DNA of 64,000 bases from Bacteroides fragilis (lineage in GTDB: Bacteria; Bacteroidota; Bacteroidia; Bacteroidales; Bacteroidaceae), in contig NZ_SZUU01000006.1 of assembly GCF_019583405.1 (NCBI RefSeq), positions 186,001-250,000 on the forward strand, given 5' to 3'. The first letter of the stretch is position 1; each line of letters opens with the position of its first letter. Under the pieces are notes generated by a model. That model saw only the letters and a program-made list of their open reading frames with translations, did not search any database and had not been told where the DNA came from. This document shows positions 18,507 to 28,785 of the stretch, piece after piece. The position numbers and the translations under genes were made by a program.

Positions 18507-21500
18507 ATGAAAAACAAAATCCTATTTCAAAGACCCAAGCTACTTAAAGCGTCGCTGGTTCTTCTTTTAGCTGCCGCTCCTATCCAGTGGTCATTTGCAC
18601 AATTCACATTTTCAACTTCCCGCACTACATTGGGCCAAGTCATCAAGACGGTGCAATCTCAGTCTAAATATCAATTCTTTTATGATGACCAATCGTCAAA
18701 CATGCCGATTGAGAATCTGAACGTAAAGAATGTAAGTCTGGAACAACTGTTGAATGCTGCTCTCAAAGGCAAAAACCTGACATACAAAATCGAGGATAAC
18801 ATTGTTTATCTGTCTCAGGCCGCCAAACAACAAGATCCGGTTCAGGCATCGGCCAAACGTCAGATCAGCGGTACAGTCGTAGATGCTAACGGCGAAGCAC
18901 TGATCGGTGTCAATGTATCTGTTAAAGGTACCAGCACAGGAGCCATTACGGACCTGGAAGGTAAATACACCCTGACCGTCAATGATCCGAAAGCTGAAAT
19001 CGTATTCTCCTATATCGGATACAAACAACAAGTGTTGCCCGCTAAAGAAAGCATTCTGAATGTAACTATGAGTGAAGATACTCAGATGATCAGTGAAGTG
19101 GTTGTAACCGCCTTGGGTATCAAACGTGAGAAGAAAATGTTGGGATATGCCGTACAGGAAATCAAAGGTGACCAACTGAACCAGACAGGAGACCCTTCAG
19201 TGACCAGTGCATTGCAAGGTAAAGTAGCCGGTCTGCAAATGAATACAGCCGGAACCGGCCTGGGTGGTTCTACCAAGATTACAATCCGCGGTAACTCTTC
19301 TCTCGCAGATAACAACCAGCCGCTCTGGATTGTAGACGGTGTACCGTTCAGTGACAATAATAACTCGGATGCTACCTATTACGGTGGTGTCGACCGTGGT
19401 GGTTCATCCGTCGATATCAACCCGGAAGATATTGAATCGATCTCTGTACTGAAAGGTCCGAATGCCGCCGCTCTCTACGGTTCGCGTGCCGGTAACGGTG
19501 TGATCTTGGTCACAACCAAAAAAGGTAGCAAGAAAGATGGGTTCGGAGTACGCTATAGCGGCAACTTCACCTGGAGCCAGGTAGCCGAAACTCTCGAGAT
19601 GCAAGATCGTTACGGACAGGGCCACATTGTGACTCAGGATGAAAACAAGAATCCTCTGTCTCAATATTATGCCAAATATGATCCGACAGACTCTTCAAGT
19701 TGGGGACCTGTATTGGACGGAAGCATGCAGAAAGCCTGGAACGGCGATACCTATGCATTCTCTAAATACGGCAATAAACTGAAAGATTACTTCGATACCG
19801 GTTTCGCGCAAAACCACAATGTATCGGTAAGCAACGTAACAGATAAATCGCACTTTCGTGCTTCTTTCGGCAGCTCGAATAATAAGGGCGTATTCCCGAA
19901 CGAGAAGCTCAACCGAATCAACCTCGACCTGAATGCCGGAATGGAAATGAACAAATATCTCTCTATGGACGGAAAGATTTCACTTTCACGTACCAAAGCA
20001 GAAGATCGTCCTTACTTCGGTACTTACGGAGCAATCGCTCAATTGATGGGTATTCCTAACAATATCCGCCTGGACGACCTGAAACAATATTCGACAGATG
20101 GCAATGCACACGTAAACTGGACAGGTCCTACTGCCGGTATCCGTAATCCTTATTACGTCCTGAACCAGCGCCACAACTCTGACGAACGTTGGAGAGCTTT
20201 CGGATATTATGGAATGAAAATCAACTTTACTGACTGGTTGCACTTGTCTGCCAAATATGCATTCGATTATTATCGTACCCGAATCGAAGAAACGAACGCA
20301 GGTGACGGTATCAACGGTGAGAGCAGTATCAAAGATATCACCGATGACGAAATGAACCGCGAGGAGCAGAACTTCTTCGAATCGAACGCAGAAATCGTAT
20401 TGATGGGTGACAAACAGCTGACTGACAATTTCCGTCTGGGCTTCACGGTAGGTGGTAACTTCATGTACCAGAATTATGAATCACTGAATGCCGGCGTACG
20501 CAATATGCTGGATAAGGGACAATGGATTTTCAATGCAGCCAATATGCTGAACACTGCCGGAGAAACCGGACATGAACGCGCAACAAATTCAGTATTCGGA
20601 TCTTTGCAACTCTCTTGGAAAGAATATCTATCACTGGACTTGACCGCTCGTAACGACTGGTCGTCTACACTGCCGAAGAAGAACAACTCTTTCTTCTACC
20701 CGTCTGCCAACTTAAGTTTTGTCGTTTCTGATTTTGTCCGCTCACTGGACAAAACACTGCCCAACTGGCTCACTTTCGCCAAGGTACGTTTGTCTGCCGC
20801 CCAAGTAGGTAAAGATACGGACCCGTATCAGTTATACAACACGTACGGATTTAAATTTGAAAAAGGTGAGCTGATTCCAAGCAAATCGAACGTGAAAATG
20901 AACGACCAACTGAAACCGGAAATCTCTTCTTCTTACGAAGCAGGTTTGGACATGAAGTTCCTCAACAACCGTCTGGGATTTGACTTTACCTATTATTATA
21001 GCCGCACGAAGAACCAGATCATGAAAGTGCCCGCCGCTGCCCCCTGGAGTGGAGGTAAATGGGTCAATGCCGGTCTGATCACCAACAAAGGTTTCGAAAT
21101 GATGATCTACTCTACACCGGTACAATTAAAAGACTTCTCTTTCGATCTAAATGTCAATCTGGCCAAGAACGTATCGAACGTAGAGAAACTGGCTGACGGT
21201 GTAGACTACATCTACTTCAATGGCGACTCTAACTTCCCGATCAATGTAGGTGCACGCCCGGGTCACAAATTGGGTGAAATCTATGCCAAGACTCTCTACA
21301 AGCGTGACGAACAGGGTAATATCATTATTAATAAAGAGAATGGCTTGCCTATGACGACCACAGATGCTGACGAGCGCCTGGCTAAACCCATCGGTAACAT
21401 CCAGCCTAACTTGCTGATGTCTGTATCTCCGTCGTTCACTTATAAAGGCTTTACATTGTCGGCCATGTTCGATATGAAATTCGGTGGCGATATCATCTCT

Positions 21501-21923
21501 ATCTCCGAAATGAACGCAACAGGCTCGGGTATGGCTAAACGTACCATGAATCGTGGAGAAAGCGATAACTTTATGATGATCTTCCCGGGTGTATACGAAG
21601 ACGGAACACCTAATACTCAGAAGATCTCAGCATCCAACTATTACGGAGCACAGAACGCGGAAGACTTTATCTACGATGCTTCTTTCATCAAGCTGAAGGA
21701 ACTGGCCATCGGTTATACATTCCCCAAAAGCATGCTGAAGAAAACGCCGATCAACTCGCTGAATGTTTCGTTCGTAGCACGTAACCTGGCTTATCTGTTG
21801 AAACATACTCCGGGAACAAGTCCTGAAGGTGGTTACGACACAACTATGTTCTCCCAGGCCATCGACTTTATGGCTGTACCATATACCCGTACATTCGGAT
21901 TCTCAGTTAACCTTGGTTTCTAA
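18507..21923 (+). CDS. SusC-like TonB-dependent transporter with STN signalling domain (PUL1)
   Basis: An 1138-residue outer-membrane glycan importer. After the signal peptide (ends about 31) comes an STN domain (about 33-98, TLGQVIKTVQSQSKYQFFYD and NAALKGKNLTYKIEDN), then a carboxypeptidase-regulatory-like domain (about 118-205), the plug domain with VVVTALGIKREKK and the 22-strand barrel ending in a C-terminal Phe. The STN domain is the part that contacts FecR-type anti-sigma factors, so this protein should both import a glycan and report its presence. The SusD partner follows after 22 bp. Confidence 0.95.
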   Translation: MKNKILFQRPKLLKASLVLLLAAAPIQWSFAQFTFSTSRTTLGQVIKTVQSQSKYQFFYDDQSSNMPIENLNVKNVSLEQLLNAALKGKNLTYKIEDNIVYLSQAAKQQDPVQASAKRQISGTVVDANGEALIGVNVSVKGTSTGAITDLEGKYTLTVNDPKAEIVFSYIGYKQQVLPAKESILNVTMSEDTQMISEVVVTALGIKREKKMLGYAVQEIKGDQLNQTGDPSVTSALQGKVAGLQMNTAGTGLGGSTKITIRGNSSLADNNQPLWIVDGVPFSDNNNSDATYYGGVDRGGSSVDINPEDIESISVLKGPNAAALYGSRAGNGVILVTTKKGSKKDGFGVRYSGNFTWSQVAETLEMQDRYGQGHIVTQDENKNPLSQYYAKYDPTDSSSWGPVLDGSMQKAWNGDTYAFSKYGNKLKDYFDTGFAQNHNVSVSNVTDKSHFRASFGSSNNKGVFPNEKLNRINLDLNAGMEMNKYLSMDGKISLSRTKAEDRPYFGTYGAIAQLMGIPNNIRLDDLKQYSTDGNAHVNWTGPTAGIRNPYYVLNQRHNSDERWRAFGYYGMKINFTDWLHLSAKYAFDYYRTRIEETNAGDGINGESSIKDITDDEMNREEQNFFESNAEIVLMGDKQLTDNFRLGFTVGGNFMYQNYESLNAGVRNMLDKGQWIFNAANMLNTAGETGHERATNSVFGSLQLSWKEYLSLDLTARNDWSSTLPKKNNSFFYPSANLSFVVSDFVRSLDKTLPNWLTFAKVRLSAAQVGKDTDPYQLYNTYGFKFEKGELIPSKSNVKMNDQLKPEISSSYEAGLDMKFLNNRLGFDFTYYYSRTKNQIMKVPAAAPWSGGKWVNAGLITNKGFEMMIYSTPVQLKDFSFDLNVNLAKNVSNVEKLADGVDYIYFNGDSNFPINVGARPGHKLGEIYAKTLYKRDEQGNIIINKENGLPMTTTDADERLAKPIGNIQPNLLMSVSPSFTYKGFTLSAMFDMKFGGDIISISEMNATGSGMAKRTMNRGESDNFMMIFPGVYEDGTPNTQKISASNYYGAQNAEDFIYDASFIKLKELAIGYTFPKSMLKKTPINSLNVSFVARNLAYLLKHTPGTSPEGGYDTTMFSQAIDFMAVPYTRTFGFSVNLGF

Positions 21924-21945
21924 TTTTATAAATAAAAGATATAGT

Positions 21946-23679
21946 ATGAAAATCAAAATATACAAATCGCTTGCCATGTGCACTCTCCTGTTAGGACTGG
22001 CTGCATGTAATGATTTCGAAGAAATGAATACCGATCCCTACGCACCGGTATACGATCCGGAAATAATCGGTGCCACGCCCGACGGAATCGATATCGACTA
22101 CGAACTGACACCCAGTGCACTGAAAAGTCTTCAGGGCACGGAAAGTGCCATCGGTTCAGTATTCGCCAACCTCACTTACGAAGGACTGTATAATGATTAT
22201 CAGGTTACGACCAACCTGACCCATGACATCTACGCTGCTTACTTTGCCAACAACGTTAGCGGATTCGTGACCAACTCACCTACCTACGGTTATAACGACG
22301 GATGGTCCAAAAGACGCTGGGAGCACTTCTACGACAACCGTACTGTAGAAGAATACAGCCAGTTGATCAAGACATTCTGGTTCTGTGGAAAAGAGCGCTA
22401 TCACAATGCGTTCTATATAACCCGCATCTACTACGCATTCCTGATCTCTATGCAAACAGACACTTATGGAGCCATTCCATTGGAATACTACGTAAAAGGT
22501 GCAATGCCCACAGATGAGAAAGTGAAATACATGGATCAGAAAGATGTGTACGATGTTATCTTTAAAATGCTCGATCAGGCCATCACTGCACTGCACAACA
22601 CTCCTTCTACTGCACAATACAGCCTGGGTGAAAACGACAAGTGCTTTGGAGGCGACAAAGACAAATGGCTTCGTTTTGCCAATACCCTTCGCTTACGATT
22701 GGCACTGCGTGTATCGAATGTAGATCCTCAACTGGCCAAAGAACAGGGGGAGAAAGCCATGGCCGACCCTGCCGGATTGATGCAAAATGATGATGATAAT
22801 ATGAAGCAGACTCCCAAATACTCGTACATCACGGGTGGTAACGAAAACATCTACACACTTCTGTATAACTGGAGTGCCAACGTAGTGCTATCTAAAGAAA
22901 TGGAACGAGCTTATAAAGAACAATCGACCATTCTCGACCCGCGTTGCGAAATATTGTGGTGGAGGCCAACCGCCCTTGAGGACCTGAACCAAACCGAACC
23001 TAAAGAAGACATGACAAAAGACTTCAATGGTTGTGAAAACGGTGAGACTTCATTGGGAGGAAGCTACACAACGACTTATTCTCCGAGTCGTGTATTCATC
23101 AAGCAAGATCAGAAAAAACTCGACCGCAAACATTGGTGGTGTTATGCACGCGAAATAGTATGGCTGGGCTACTCCGAAAGCTTGTTCCTCCGAGCAGAAG
23201 CCGCTCTCCGCGGATGGACCGGTGCTAAAGGTACCGCTGAAGATCTCTATAAAGAAGGCATTGAAGCTTCCTTCAACTACTATCAAATTGGTGCTGACGA
23301 AGAAGGACAAGAAAAGATCAGCAAATACATGGAAGGATTAAAAGGATTACAAGCCTTCAAGAGTGGTGACAGAGAAGCACAGCTGGAACAAATCATCACT
23401 CAGAAGTGGATTGCCGTATATCCTAACGGTAACGAAGGATGGGCAGAGTTCCGCCGTACAGACTATCCCCGCTATATGAAAACACCTAAAGGAGGCAACA
23501 ACTCAGGGGGTGAAGTCGCAAACGGCAAGTTCATCAAACGCCTGAGATACCCGGATAGTGAAGTGTCTAACCCGAACCGTCCGAAAGATGTAGATACACA
23601 AGGAACTCGTTTATGGTGGGACGTAGCCGACACCAATGACGATGGAGGCAATTACGTTACTCCAAACAACTTCCGCTAA
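21946..23679 (+). CDS. SusD-like glycan-binding lipoprotein (PUL1)
   Basis: The start at 21946 gives a 577-residue lipoprotein with lipobox LGLAAC (Cys18 region); a longer frame from 21829 would run inside susC and lacks a signal sequence. The sequence has the layout of the SusD/RagB type 2 group (TPSALKSLQGTESAIGS..., FYITRIYYAFLISMQTDTYG, LFLRAEAALRGW). It caps the SusC barrel at the cell surface and captures the glycan. The gene is followed by a terminator that closes the PUL1 operon. Confidence 0.93.
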   Translation: MKIKIYKSLAMCTLLLGLAACNDFEEMNTDPYAPVYDPEIIGATPDGIDIDYELTPSALKSLQGTESAIGSVFANLTYEGLYNDYQVTTNLTHDIYAAYFANNVSGFVTNSPTYGYNDGWSKRRWEHFYDNRTVEEYSQLIKTFWFCGKERYHNAFYITRIYYAFLISMQTDTYGAIPLEYYVKGAMPTDEKVKYMDQKDVYDVIFKMLDQAITALHNTPSTAQYSLGENDKCFGGDKDKWLRFANTLRLRLALRVSNVDPQLAKEQGEKAMADPAGLMQNDDDNMKQTPKYSYITGGNENIYTLLYNWSANVVLSKEMERAYKEQSTILDPRCEILWWRPTALEDLNQTEPKEDMTKDFNGCENGETSLGGSYTTTYSPSRVFIKQDQKKLDRKHWWCYAREIVWLGYSESLFLRAEAALRGWTGAKGTAEDLYKEGIEASFNYYQIGADEEGQEKISKYMEGLKGLQAFKSGDREAQLEQIITQKWIAVYPNGNEGWAEFRRTDYPRYMKTPKGGNNSGGEVANGKFIKRLRYPDSEVSNPNRPKDVDTQGTRLWWDVADTNDDGGNYVTPNNFR

Positions 23680-23729
23680 ACAACGAGATTAATATTCATG
23701 CACTGACAATAAATTAGGTTACACAAGAG

Positions 23730-23763
23730 AAACAGGGAGCCCGGGATGGGTTCCCTGTTTTTA
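23730..23763. terminator. Terminator between PUL1 and the helicase gene
   Basis: The arms AAACAGGGAGCC (23730-23741) and GGTTCCCTGTTT (23749-23760) form a 12-bp stem with one G:U, followed by TTTTT on the plus strand. It lies between two convergent genes and may serve both. Confidence 0.8.
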
Positions 23764-23775
23764 TGTATACTCCTG

Positions 23776-25194
23776 TCACTCTATTTGTTCTTTCGGATAA
23801 TTCACCAAATAGAGTGTCTTCGATGCACGTGTGAAAGCCGTATATAACCAGCGGAAATAATCCGGCGTCAGATATTCATCCGACATATACCCCTGATCGA
23901 GAAAAACATTCAGCCACTGCCCGCCCTGTGCCTTATGGCAAGTCACTGCATAAGCATACTTTACCTGCAAAGCATTGTAATGCGGATCTGCTTTCATCTT
24001 TTTCATTCGCTCCCGCTTGACAGTAATGTCCGCATAGTCCTCAAGTACGGAATAAAAAAGCCGGTCATTTTCTGTTTTGGGCAAGGCAGGGGCATCCGAA
24101 TGGAGTGTATCCAGCAACAAGTTTACTTCAATTTCAAAATCATTATAATCCGGAAATGAAAGAACCACTTCGGCAAACCGAAAACCATACAGTTCACGAG
24201 TACGTCTCACCCGGCGAACCACGGCAATCTCTCCGTTCGCTATGAAATCCATTTCTTTATACTTCTCAGTCCAGTAATAATTATTCTTCGCTATCATTAG
24301 CAAATCACCCGTATTCAGTTCATCTTCCCGGTAAAGAATCTGGGCACGTATACCTTTATTATATATATTGGCCCGCTTATTGGAACGACATACCACAATC
24401 GTCTCGTCCATGCCATCTTTTTCGTAACATCCGGTCAGGGTCTCAATCAGCTCGTCACCGGGCACTACCTTTATATCCGGAAATCCACTCACTTTTATTT
24501 TAGGCAACGAGTAACACTCCTCTTCAGCAATTAACCGGCGTATTTGGGTCGCATTCCATAATATACCAGATGCCTGTACCTGACGCACCACTTGTGTCAG
24601 ATCGACCTCTATCACATTCAGTCCGTATCCTTTCAATGCCTCTGTAACAAGTGCAGGACTTTGCTCTTCCCCTACCGGAGGCAGCTGGGCTGTATCTCCC
24701 ATCAACAGCAAACGGCATCCTGCACCGGAATAAACAAACTTGACCAGATCATCCAAAAGCCGCCCCGTACCAAACATAGATCCCGACAAACCTTCATTCG
24801 AAATCATGGAAGCTTCATCTACAATATATAATGTATGGGTGGTAAGATTATCATTGATTGAAAAATTACTTACTTCATTCGAAAAAGACTGCTGCCTGTA
24901 TATCTTTTTATGAATGGTAAAGGCCGGGTGTCCTGCGTAAGCAGAAAATACTTTAGCCGCTCTCCCCGTAGGAGCCAGTAATACCGATTTCTGTTGTAAC
25001 TTATCCATCGCTTTCACTAAGGCCCCGACAAGAGAAGTCTTTCCTGTTCCCGCATATCCACGAAGCACAAAAACCGTATCATTAGCCGTAGAAAGTAGAA
25101 ACTCCGAAAGAGATTTTACAGCTATTTCTTGCTCAAAAGTTGGCTGATAAGAAAAATTTTCCTTAATTTGCCGCTCTAAATAGTTATTTATCAT
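23776..25194 (-). CDS. RecD-like / UvrD-type ATP-dependent DNA helicase
   Basis: A 472-residue superfamily 1 helicase. Walker A is GYAGTGKTS (about 47-55), Walker B is YIVDEASMI and the C-terminal motif VI region is LYTAFTRASKTLYLV, with a UvrD_C_2 signature VTCHKAQGGQW before it. It is shorter than RecD2 and lacks the N-terminal HhH region, which matches the compact AAA/RecD-like helicases common in Bacteroidetes. No RecB/RecC or nuclease partner is adjacent, so its pathway is unresolved. Confidence 0.88.
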   Translation of the reverse strand: MINNYLERQIKENFSYQPTFEQEIAVKSLSEFLLSTANDTVFVLRGYAGTGKTSLVGALVKAMDKLQQKSVLLAPTGRAAKVFSAYAGHPAFTIHKKIYRQQSFSNEVSNFSINDNLTTHTLYIVDEASMISNEGLSGSMFGTGRLLDDLVKFVYSGAGCRLLLMGDTAQLPPVGEEQSPALVTEALKGYGLNVIEVDLTQVVRQVQASGILWNATQIRRLIAEEECYSLPKIKVSGFPDIKVVPGDELIETLTGCYEKDGMDETIVVCRSNKRANIYNKGIRAQILYREDELNTGDLLMIAKNNYYWTEKYKEMDFIANGEIAVVRRVRRTRELYGFRFAEVVLSFPDYNDFEIEVNLLLDTLHSDAPALPKTENDRLFYSVLEDYADITVKRERMKKMKADPHYNALQVKYAYAVTCHKAQGGQWLNVFLDQGYMSDEYLTPDYFRWLYTAFTRASKTLYLVNYPKEQIE

Positions 25195-25247
25195 TTTTGT
25201 ACGAGAAAAAAGTTACAAGAACTATCGTTAATTAGATTTATTTATTT

Positions 25248-25255
25248 TATTTTTG
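25248..25255 (+). promoter_or_regulatory. -7 box for the three-gene operon 25291-27300
   Basis: TATTTTTG, 35 bp before the ATG at 25291, matches TAnnTTTG. Confidence 0.55.
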
Positions 25256-25290
25256 CGCTACGAATATAAACTAAAAAAAACATATTTATC

Positions 25291-25974
25291 ATGAAAACAG
25301 TATTTAATATCGTACTAGGTGTATGCGCCATTGCTTTGGTTTACATTTGCTATGCTAGTATCATGGGTCCTATCAACTTCGAAAAAGCTAAAAAGCACAG
25401 AGACAAAGCAGTTGTTGCCCGCTTGATTGATATTCGTAAAGCTCAGGCAGAATATCGTAACATTTACAAGCAGTATACTGCAAGCTTTGACACACTGATC
25501 GATTTCGTTAAGACACAAAAGATTCCTTTCGTATCTAAAGAAGGCGTATTGAGCGATAAGCAGCTGGAAGACGGTATGACTGAAAAGAAAGCCATGGCTA
25601 TGATCAACAAGGCTAAAAAGACTAACAACTGGAAAGAAGTTGAAGCTGCCGGCTTGATGGGCTTCAAACGTGATACAATATGGGTTGCCGTAACAGATAC
25701 TATCTACGATAAGTCATTCAATGCAGACTCTTTGAGATATGTTCCGTTCGGTAATGGTGCACAGTTCGAAATGTACACTAAAAACGATACAACTAAATCA
25801 GGAGCTCCTATCTTCTTGTTCCAGGCTAATACTCCGTATGATGTATACTTGAACGGACTTGACAAGCAAGAAATCGCAAACTTGAAAGATGTTCAAACCA
25901 AACTGGGTAAATACGCAGGTTTGATGGTAGGTTCTATCGACACTCCTAACAACGGCGCAGGTAACTGGGAATAA
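25291..25974 (+). CDS. Conserved membrane-anchored protein of unknown function
   Basis: A 227-residue protein with one N-terminal membrane helix (about 4-22), then a helical, Lys-rich region (MTEKKAMAMINKAKKTNNWK) and a beta-rich C-terminal half. I do not recognise a catalytic motif. It is the first gene of an operon with a DUF3822 protein (8 bp gap) and rsmD (10 bp overlap). The order is what one expects of a conserved core operon, but the role is unknown. Confidence 0.75.
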   Translation: MKTVFNIVLGVCAIALVYICYASIMGPINFEKAKKHRDKAVVARLIDIRKAQAEYRNIYKQYTASFDTLIDFVKTQKIPFVSKEGVLSDKQLEDGMTEKKAMAMINKAKKTNNWKEVEAAGLMGFKRDTIWVAVTDTIYDKSFNADSLRYVPFGNGAQFEMYTKNDTTKSGAPIFLFQANTPYDVYLNGLDKQEIANLKDVQTKLGKYAGLMVGSIDTPNNGAGNWE

Positions 25975-25981
25975 TCCGAAT

Positions 25982-26776
25982 ATGCCCGATAGAGCAATTG
26001 CAGAAACGATTGACTTTAGTAAATCGGAACAATATACATTGTCCATCCGTCTTAGTACGGATGGATTTTCTTTTTCTATCTACAATCCGATTCACGATAG
26101 TTCGCTCTCTTTCTTTGAGAAGGAGGTCGAAGCTTCATTATCTCTTACAGCCAATCTCAAACGGGCTTTTCGTGAATTGGACTTTCTGAATCATACTTAC
26201 AAACGGGTAAACATTCTGATGGCGGACAAGCGTTTTACCCTAATCCCCCTTGAACTGTTTGAGGATGACCAGTCCGAAATGATATTCTACCACAATCATA
26301 CTCCCAAAGAAAATGAAACGGTAAAATATAATATTCTAAAAAAGAATAACGCCGTAGTCATCTTTGGCATGGACAAAAGTACTTGCCAGTTCTTATCCGC
26401 CCAATACCCTGAAGCGAGATTTTATTCACAAGCGGCTCCATTAGCAGAATATTTTTCGGTGAAAAGTAGATTAGGAAACAGTAAAAAGATATACGTTTCT
26501 ATTCGCCCTAACACCATCGACTTTTTCTGTTATGAGCGTGGACATTTGCTTCTTGCCAATTCATTTGAATGCCGCGAAACAAGTGACCGAATCTACTACC
26601 TGCTCTATCTCTGGAAGCAGTTGAATTTCGATCAAGAACGCGACGAACTTCACTTGACAGGCGTATTTAATGATAAAGAAAAACTAATACAGGAGTTACG
26701 TAAATACATACAGCAAGTATTTATAATGAACCCTGCAAGCAATATTGACATGCAAGCCTTATTAACATGCGAGTAA
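25982..26776 (+). CDS. DUF3822 family protein
   Basis: A 264-residue cytosolic protein, recognised by its overall layout (LSIRLSTDGFSFSIYNP at the start, NTIDFFCYERGHLLLANSF in the second half). The repeated strand-helix pattern in both halves resembles the actin-like/ASKHA ATPase fold proposed for DUF3822, which I state only as a possibility. It sits 8 bp after the preceding gene, and its last codons overlap the rsmD start. Confidence 0.75.
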   Translation: MPDRAIAETIDFSKSEQYTLSIRLSTDGFSFSIYNPIHDSSLSFFEKEVEASLSLTANLKRAFRELDFLNHTYKRVNILMADKRFTLIPLELFEDDQSEMIFYHNHTPKENETVKYNILKKNNAVVIFGMDKSTCQFLSAQYPEARFYSQAAPLAEYFSVKSRLGNSKKIYVSIRPNTIDFFCYERGHLLLANSFECRETSDRIYYLLYLWKQLNFDQERDELHLTGVFNDKEKLIQELRKYIQQVFIMNPASNIDMQALLTCE

Positions 26777-27300
26777 TCAGCGGAATATATAAAAGAAGAA
26801 GATTTGATGTGCCCAGAACCTTCAAGGCACGTCCGACAACAGATTTTGCCAAAGAGAATCTGTTCAATGTATTATCCAATTACATGGATTTCGAAGATAG
26901 CATTGTTGCTCTCGATCTGTTTGCCGGTACAGGCAGTATCAGTATAGAACTGGTCTCACGTGGCTGTGACCGTGTCATCAGTGTAGAAAAAGAGGGTGCC
27001 CACCATGCTTTCATCAGTAAAATCATGAAAGAAGTGCAAACAGACAAATGCCTGCCCATCCGTGGAGATGTATTTAAATTCATAAACAGTAGCCATGAAC
27101 AGTTTGATTTCATTTTTGCGGACCCTCCCTATGAGTTAAAAGAATTGGAAACAATTCCGGATTTAATTTTCAAGAACAACCTACTGAAAGAGGATGGCTT
27201 GTTCGTACTGGAGCATGGCAAACAGAGTAACTTTGAAGCTCATCCCCACTTTTTAGAAAGAAGAATATACGGAAGTGTCAATTTTTCCTTCTTCAGATAG
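26767..27300 (+). CDS. rsmD: 16S rRNA (guanine966-N2)-methyltransferase
   Basis: A 177-residue SAM-dependent methyltransferase that modifies G966 of 16S rRNA. The N terminus MRVISGIYKRRRFDVP and FKARPTTDFAKENLFN are typical of RsmD. The SAM-binding motif is LDLFAGTGSISIEL (about 48-61) and the catalytic N-methylation motif is DPPYE (about 119-123). The start ATG overlaps the previous gene by 10 bp, indicating translational coupling. Confidence 0.95.
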   Translation: MRVISGIYKRRRFDVPRTFKARPTTDFAKENLFNVLSNYMDFEDSIVALDLFAGTGSISIELVSRGCDRVISVEKEGAHHAFISKIMKEVQTDKCLPIRGDVFKFINSSHEQFDFIFADPPYELKELETIPDLIFKNNLLKEDGLFVLEHGKQSNFEAHPHFLERRIYGSVNFSFFR

Positions 27301-27316
27301 GCTGAAGGAGGTTTTC
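27291..27316. terminator. Short hairpin between rsmD and cardiolipin synthase
   Basis: CTTCAG (27291-27296) pairs with CTGAAG (27302-27307) and is followed by GAGGTTTTCTTT on the plus strand. The 6-bp stem overlaps the rsmD stop codon. It is weak but well placed between convergent genes. Confidence 0.4.
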
Positions 27317-27317
27317 T

Positions 27318-28757
27318 TTATAGCAACGGAGCCAACAAACGGACTACAGACTCCATTGCTTTCTGACGTGAGGAACGTTTTTCCCAGCTCTTCAAGAAAA
27401 TCTGGGTACTCTCCCGCTGATCCTGCAAGAAAATCTCCCGCATCTGCAATGCCGTCTCCATATCGTACATAAAGGCATTTACTTCAAAATTATGTTCAAA
27501 GCTACGAAAATCGAGATTGGTAGATCCCACAGTTGAAAGCATATCATCCGAAACCATTAATTTAGAATGCAGGAATCCCTTTTTATAAAAATAGACTTTA
27601 ACTCCTGCACGCAAGACATCTGCCAGATAAGAACAGGAGCCTAAATGTGTTACCCGATTATCCGCATGTTCAGGCAACATCAACCGGACATCGACCCCAG
27701 CTAATGCGGCAGTCTGCATTGCACCTAAAATCTGTTCGGTAGGTAAGAAGTAAGGTGTCTGCATATAGAAATATTTCTTAGCACCGGATATAGCTACCGT
27801 CATCCCCTGCATGATTTCTTTCCAAGGACCAATCGGCTCACTCGTCACAATCTGAACTAAGGAATTACCAAAGGCTTCTATCTTAGGAAAGTAGCGTGAA
27901 GCTGTAATCAGAGTGCGATCTACGAAATACCAATCAAGCAAAAAAGTAGTTTGAAGGCCATGTACCGCTTTTCCTTCAATCAATATATGTGTATCTCTCC
28001 AAATTCCCCACGAAAAGCCACGCATATAGCGTTCGGCAAGATTCATTCCACCAATAAATCCAACACGACCATCAATCACCACAATCTTCCGGTGATTACG
28101 ATAATTCACTTTACTCGTGAACAAGGGAAAACGGACCTTCAAAAAACTGCGTACCTCAATTCCGGCATCTCTCATCTCTTCGAAAAAGCGATGAGGAACA
28201 TGCCAACATCCTACATCGTCGTAGATCACACGCACCTCGACTCCCGTGCGTGCCTTCTCTATCAGTACATCACGCACCAGTCGCCCCACCGGATCATCCT
28301 CAAAGATATAATATTCCATATGAATATGAAGCCTCGCCTTTTGCAACTCTCTTAACAGAGCTTGTAATTTAGAATACCCTCCAGTGTAAATATCGACCCG
28401 GTTTCCCTCGAACGGAAAAGCCTGGTTCGTATTCTGAAACAGTTGTATCAGCCGTGCATATTCCTTCGGTGTTTCACAGCAATTCTGCGCCAGATATTCT
28501 GCCATCGGTTTTTTGAGCAAACGGTCATAACTTTTCTTACCGATAATCTTCTCACGCCTTTGGCTACGCCCAAAAAAGAAATAGAAGACCAACCCTACAA
28601 CCGGAAGAAACATCAGGATCAGAATCCACGCCATTGTCTTCACCGGATTACGATTGTCGAGAATCACGATGACAATCGTACCGATAATGGCCCCGAAATA
28701 AATAATGTCAAAGGCAACGGTAGCTATTACACTTGCTATGTAGTTCCAATCTATCAT
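27318..28757 (-). CDS. cls: Cardiolipin synthase
   Basis: A 479-residue phospholipase-D-superfamily enzyme that joins two phosphatidylglycerols into cardiolipin. Two N-terminal membrane helices (about 5-60) precede two PLD domains with the HKD motifs HRKIVVIDG and HSKLMVSDD. I prefer the start at 28757 (MIDWNYIAS) over an in-frame ATG at 28781, because the -7 box at 28786-28793 places transcription start near 28780, leaving no leader for the longer form. Confidence 0.92.
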   Translation of the reverse strand: MIDWNYIASVIATVAFDIIYFGAIIGTIVIVILDNRNPVKTMAWILILMFLPVVGLVFYFFFGRSQRREKIIGKKSYDRLLKKPMAEYLAQNCCETPKEYARLIQLFQNTNQAFPFEGNRVDIYTGGYSKLQALLRELQKARLHIHMEYYIFEDDPVGRLVRDVLIEKARTGVEVRVIYDDVGCWHVPHRFFEEMRDAGIEVRSFLKVRFPLFTSKVNYRNHRKIVVIDGRVGFIGGMNLAERYMRGFSWGIWRDTHILIEGKAVHGLQTTFLLDWYFVDRTLITASRYFPKIEAFGNSLVQIVTSEPIGPWKEIMQGMTVAISGAKKYFYMQTPYFLPTEQILGAMQTAALAGVDVRLMLPEHADNRVTHLGSCSYLADVLRAGVKVYFYKKGFLHSKLMVSDDMLSTVGSTNLDFRSFEHNFEVNAFMYDMETALQMREIFLQDQRESTQIFLKSWEKRSSRQKAMESVVRLLAPLL

Positions 28758-28785
28758 ATTCGCCCTCCGCGGATTATACAAAGAA

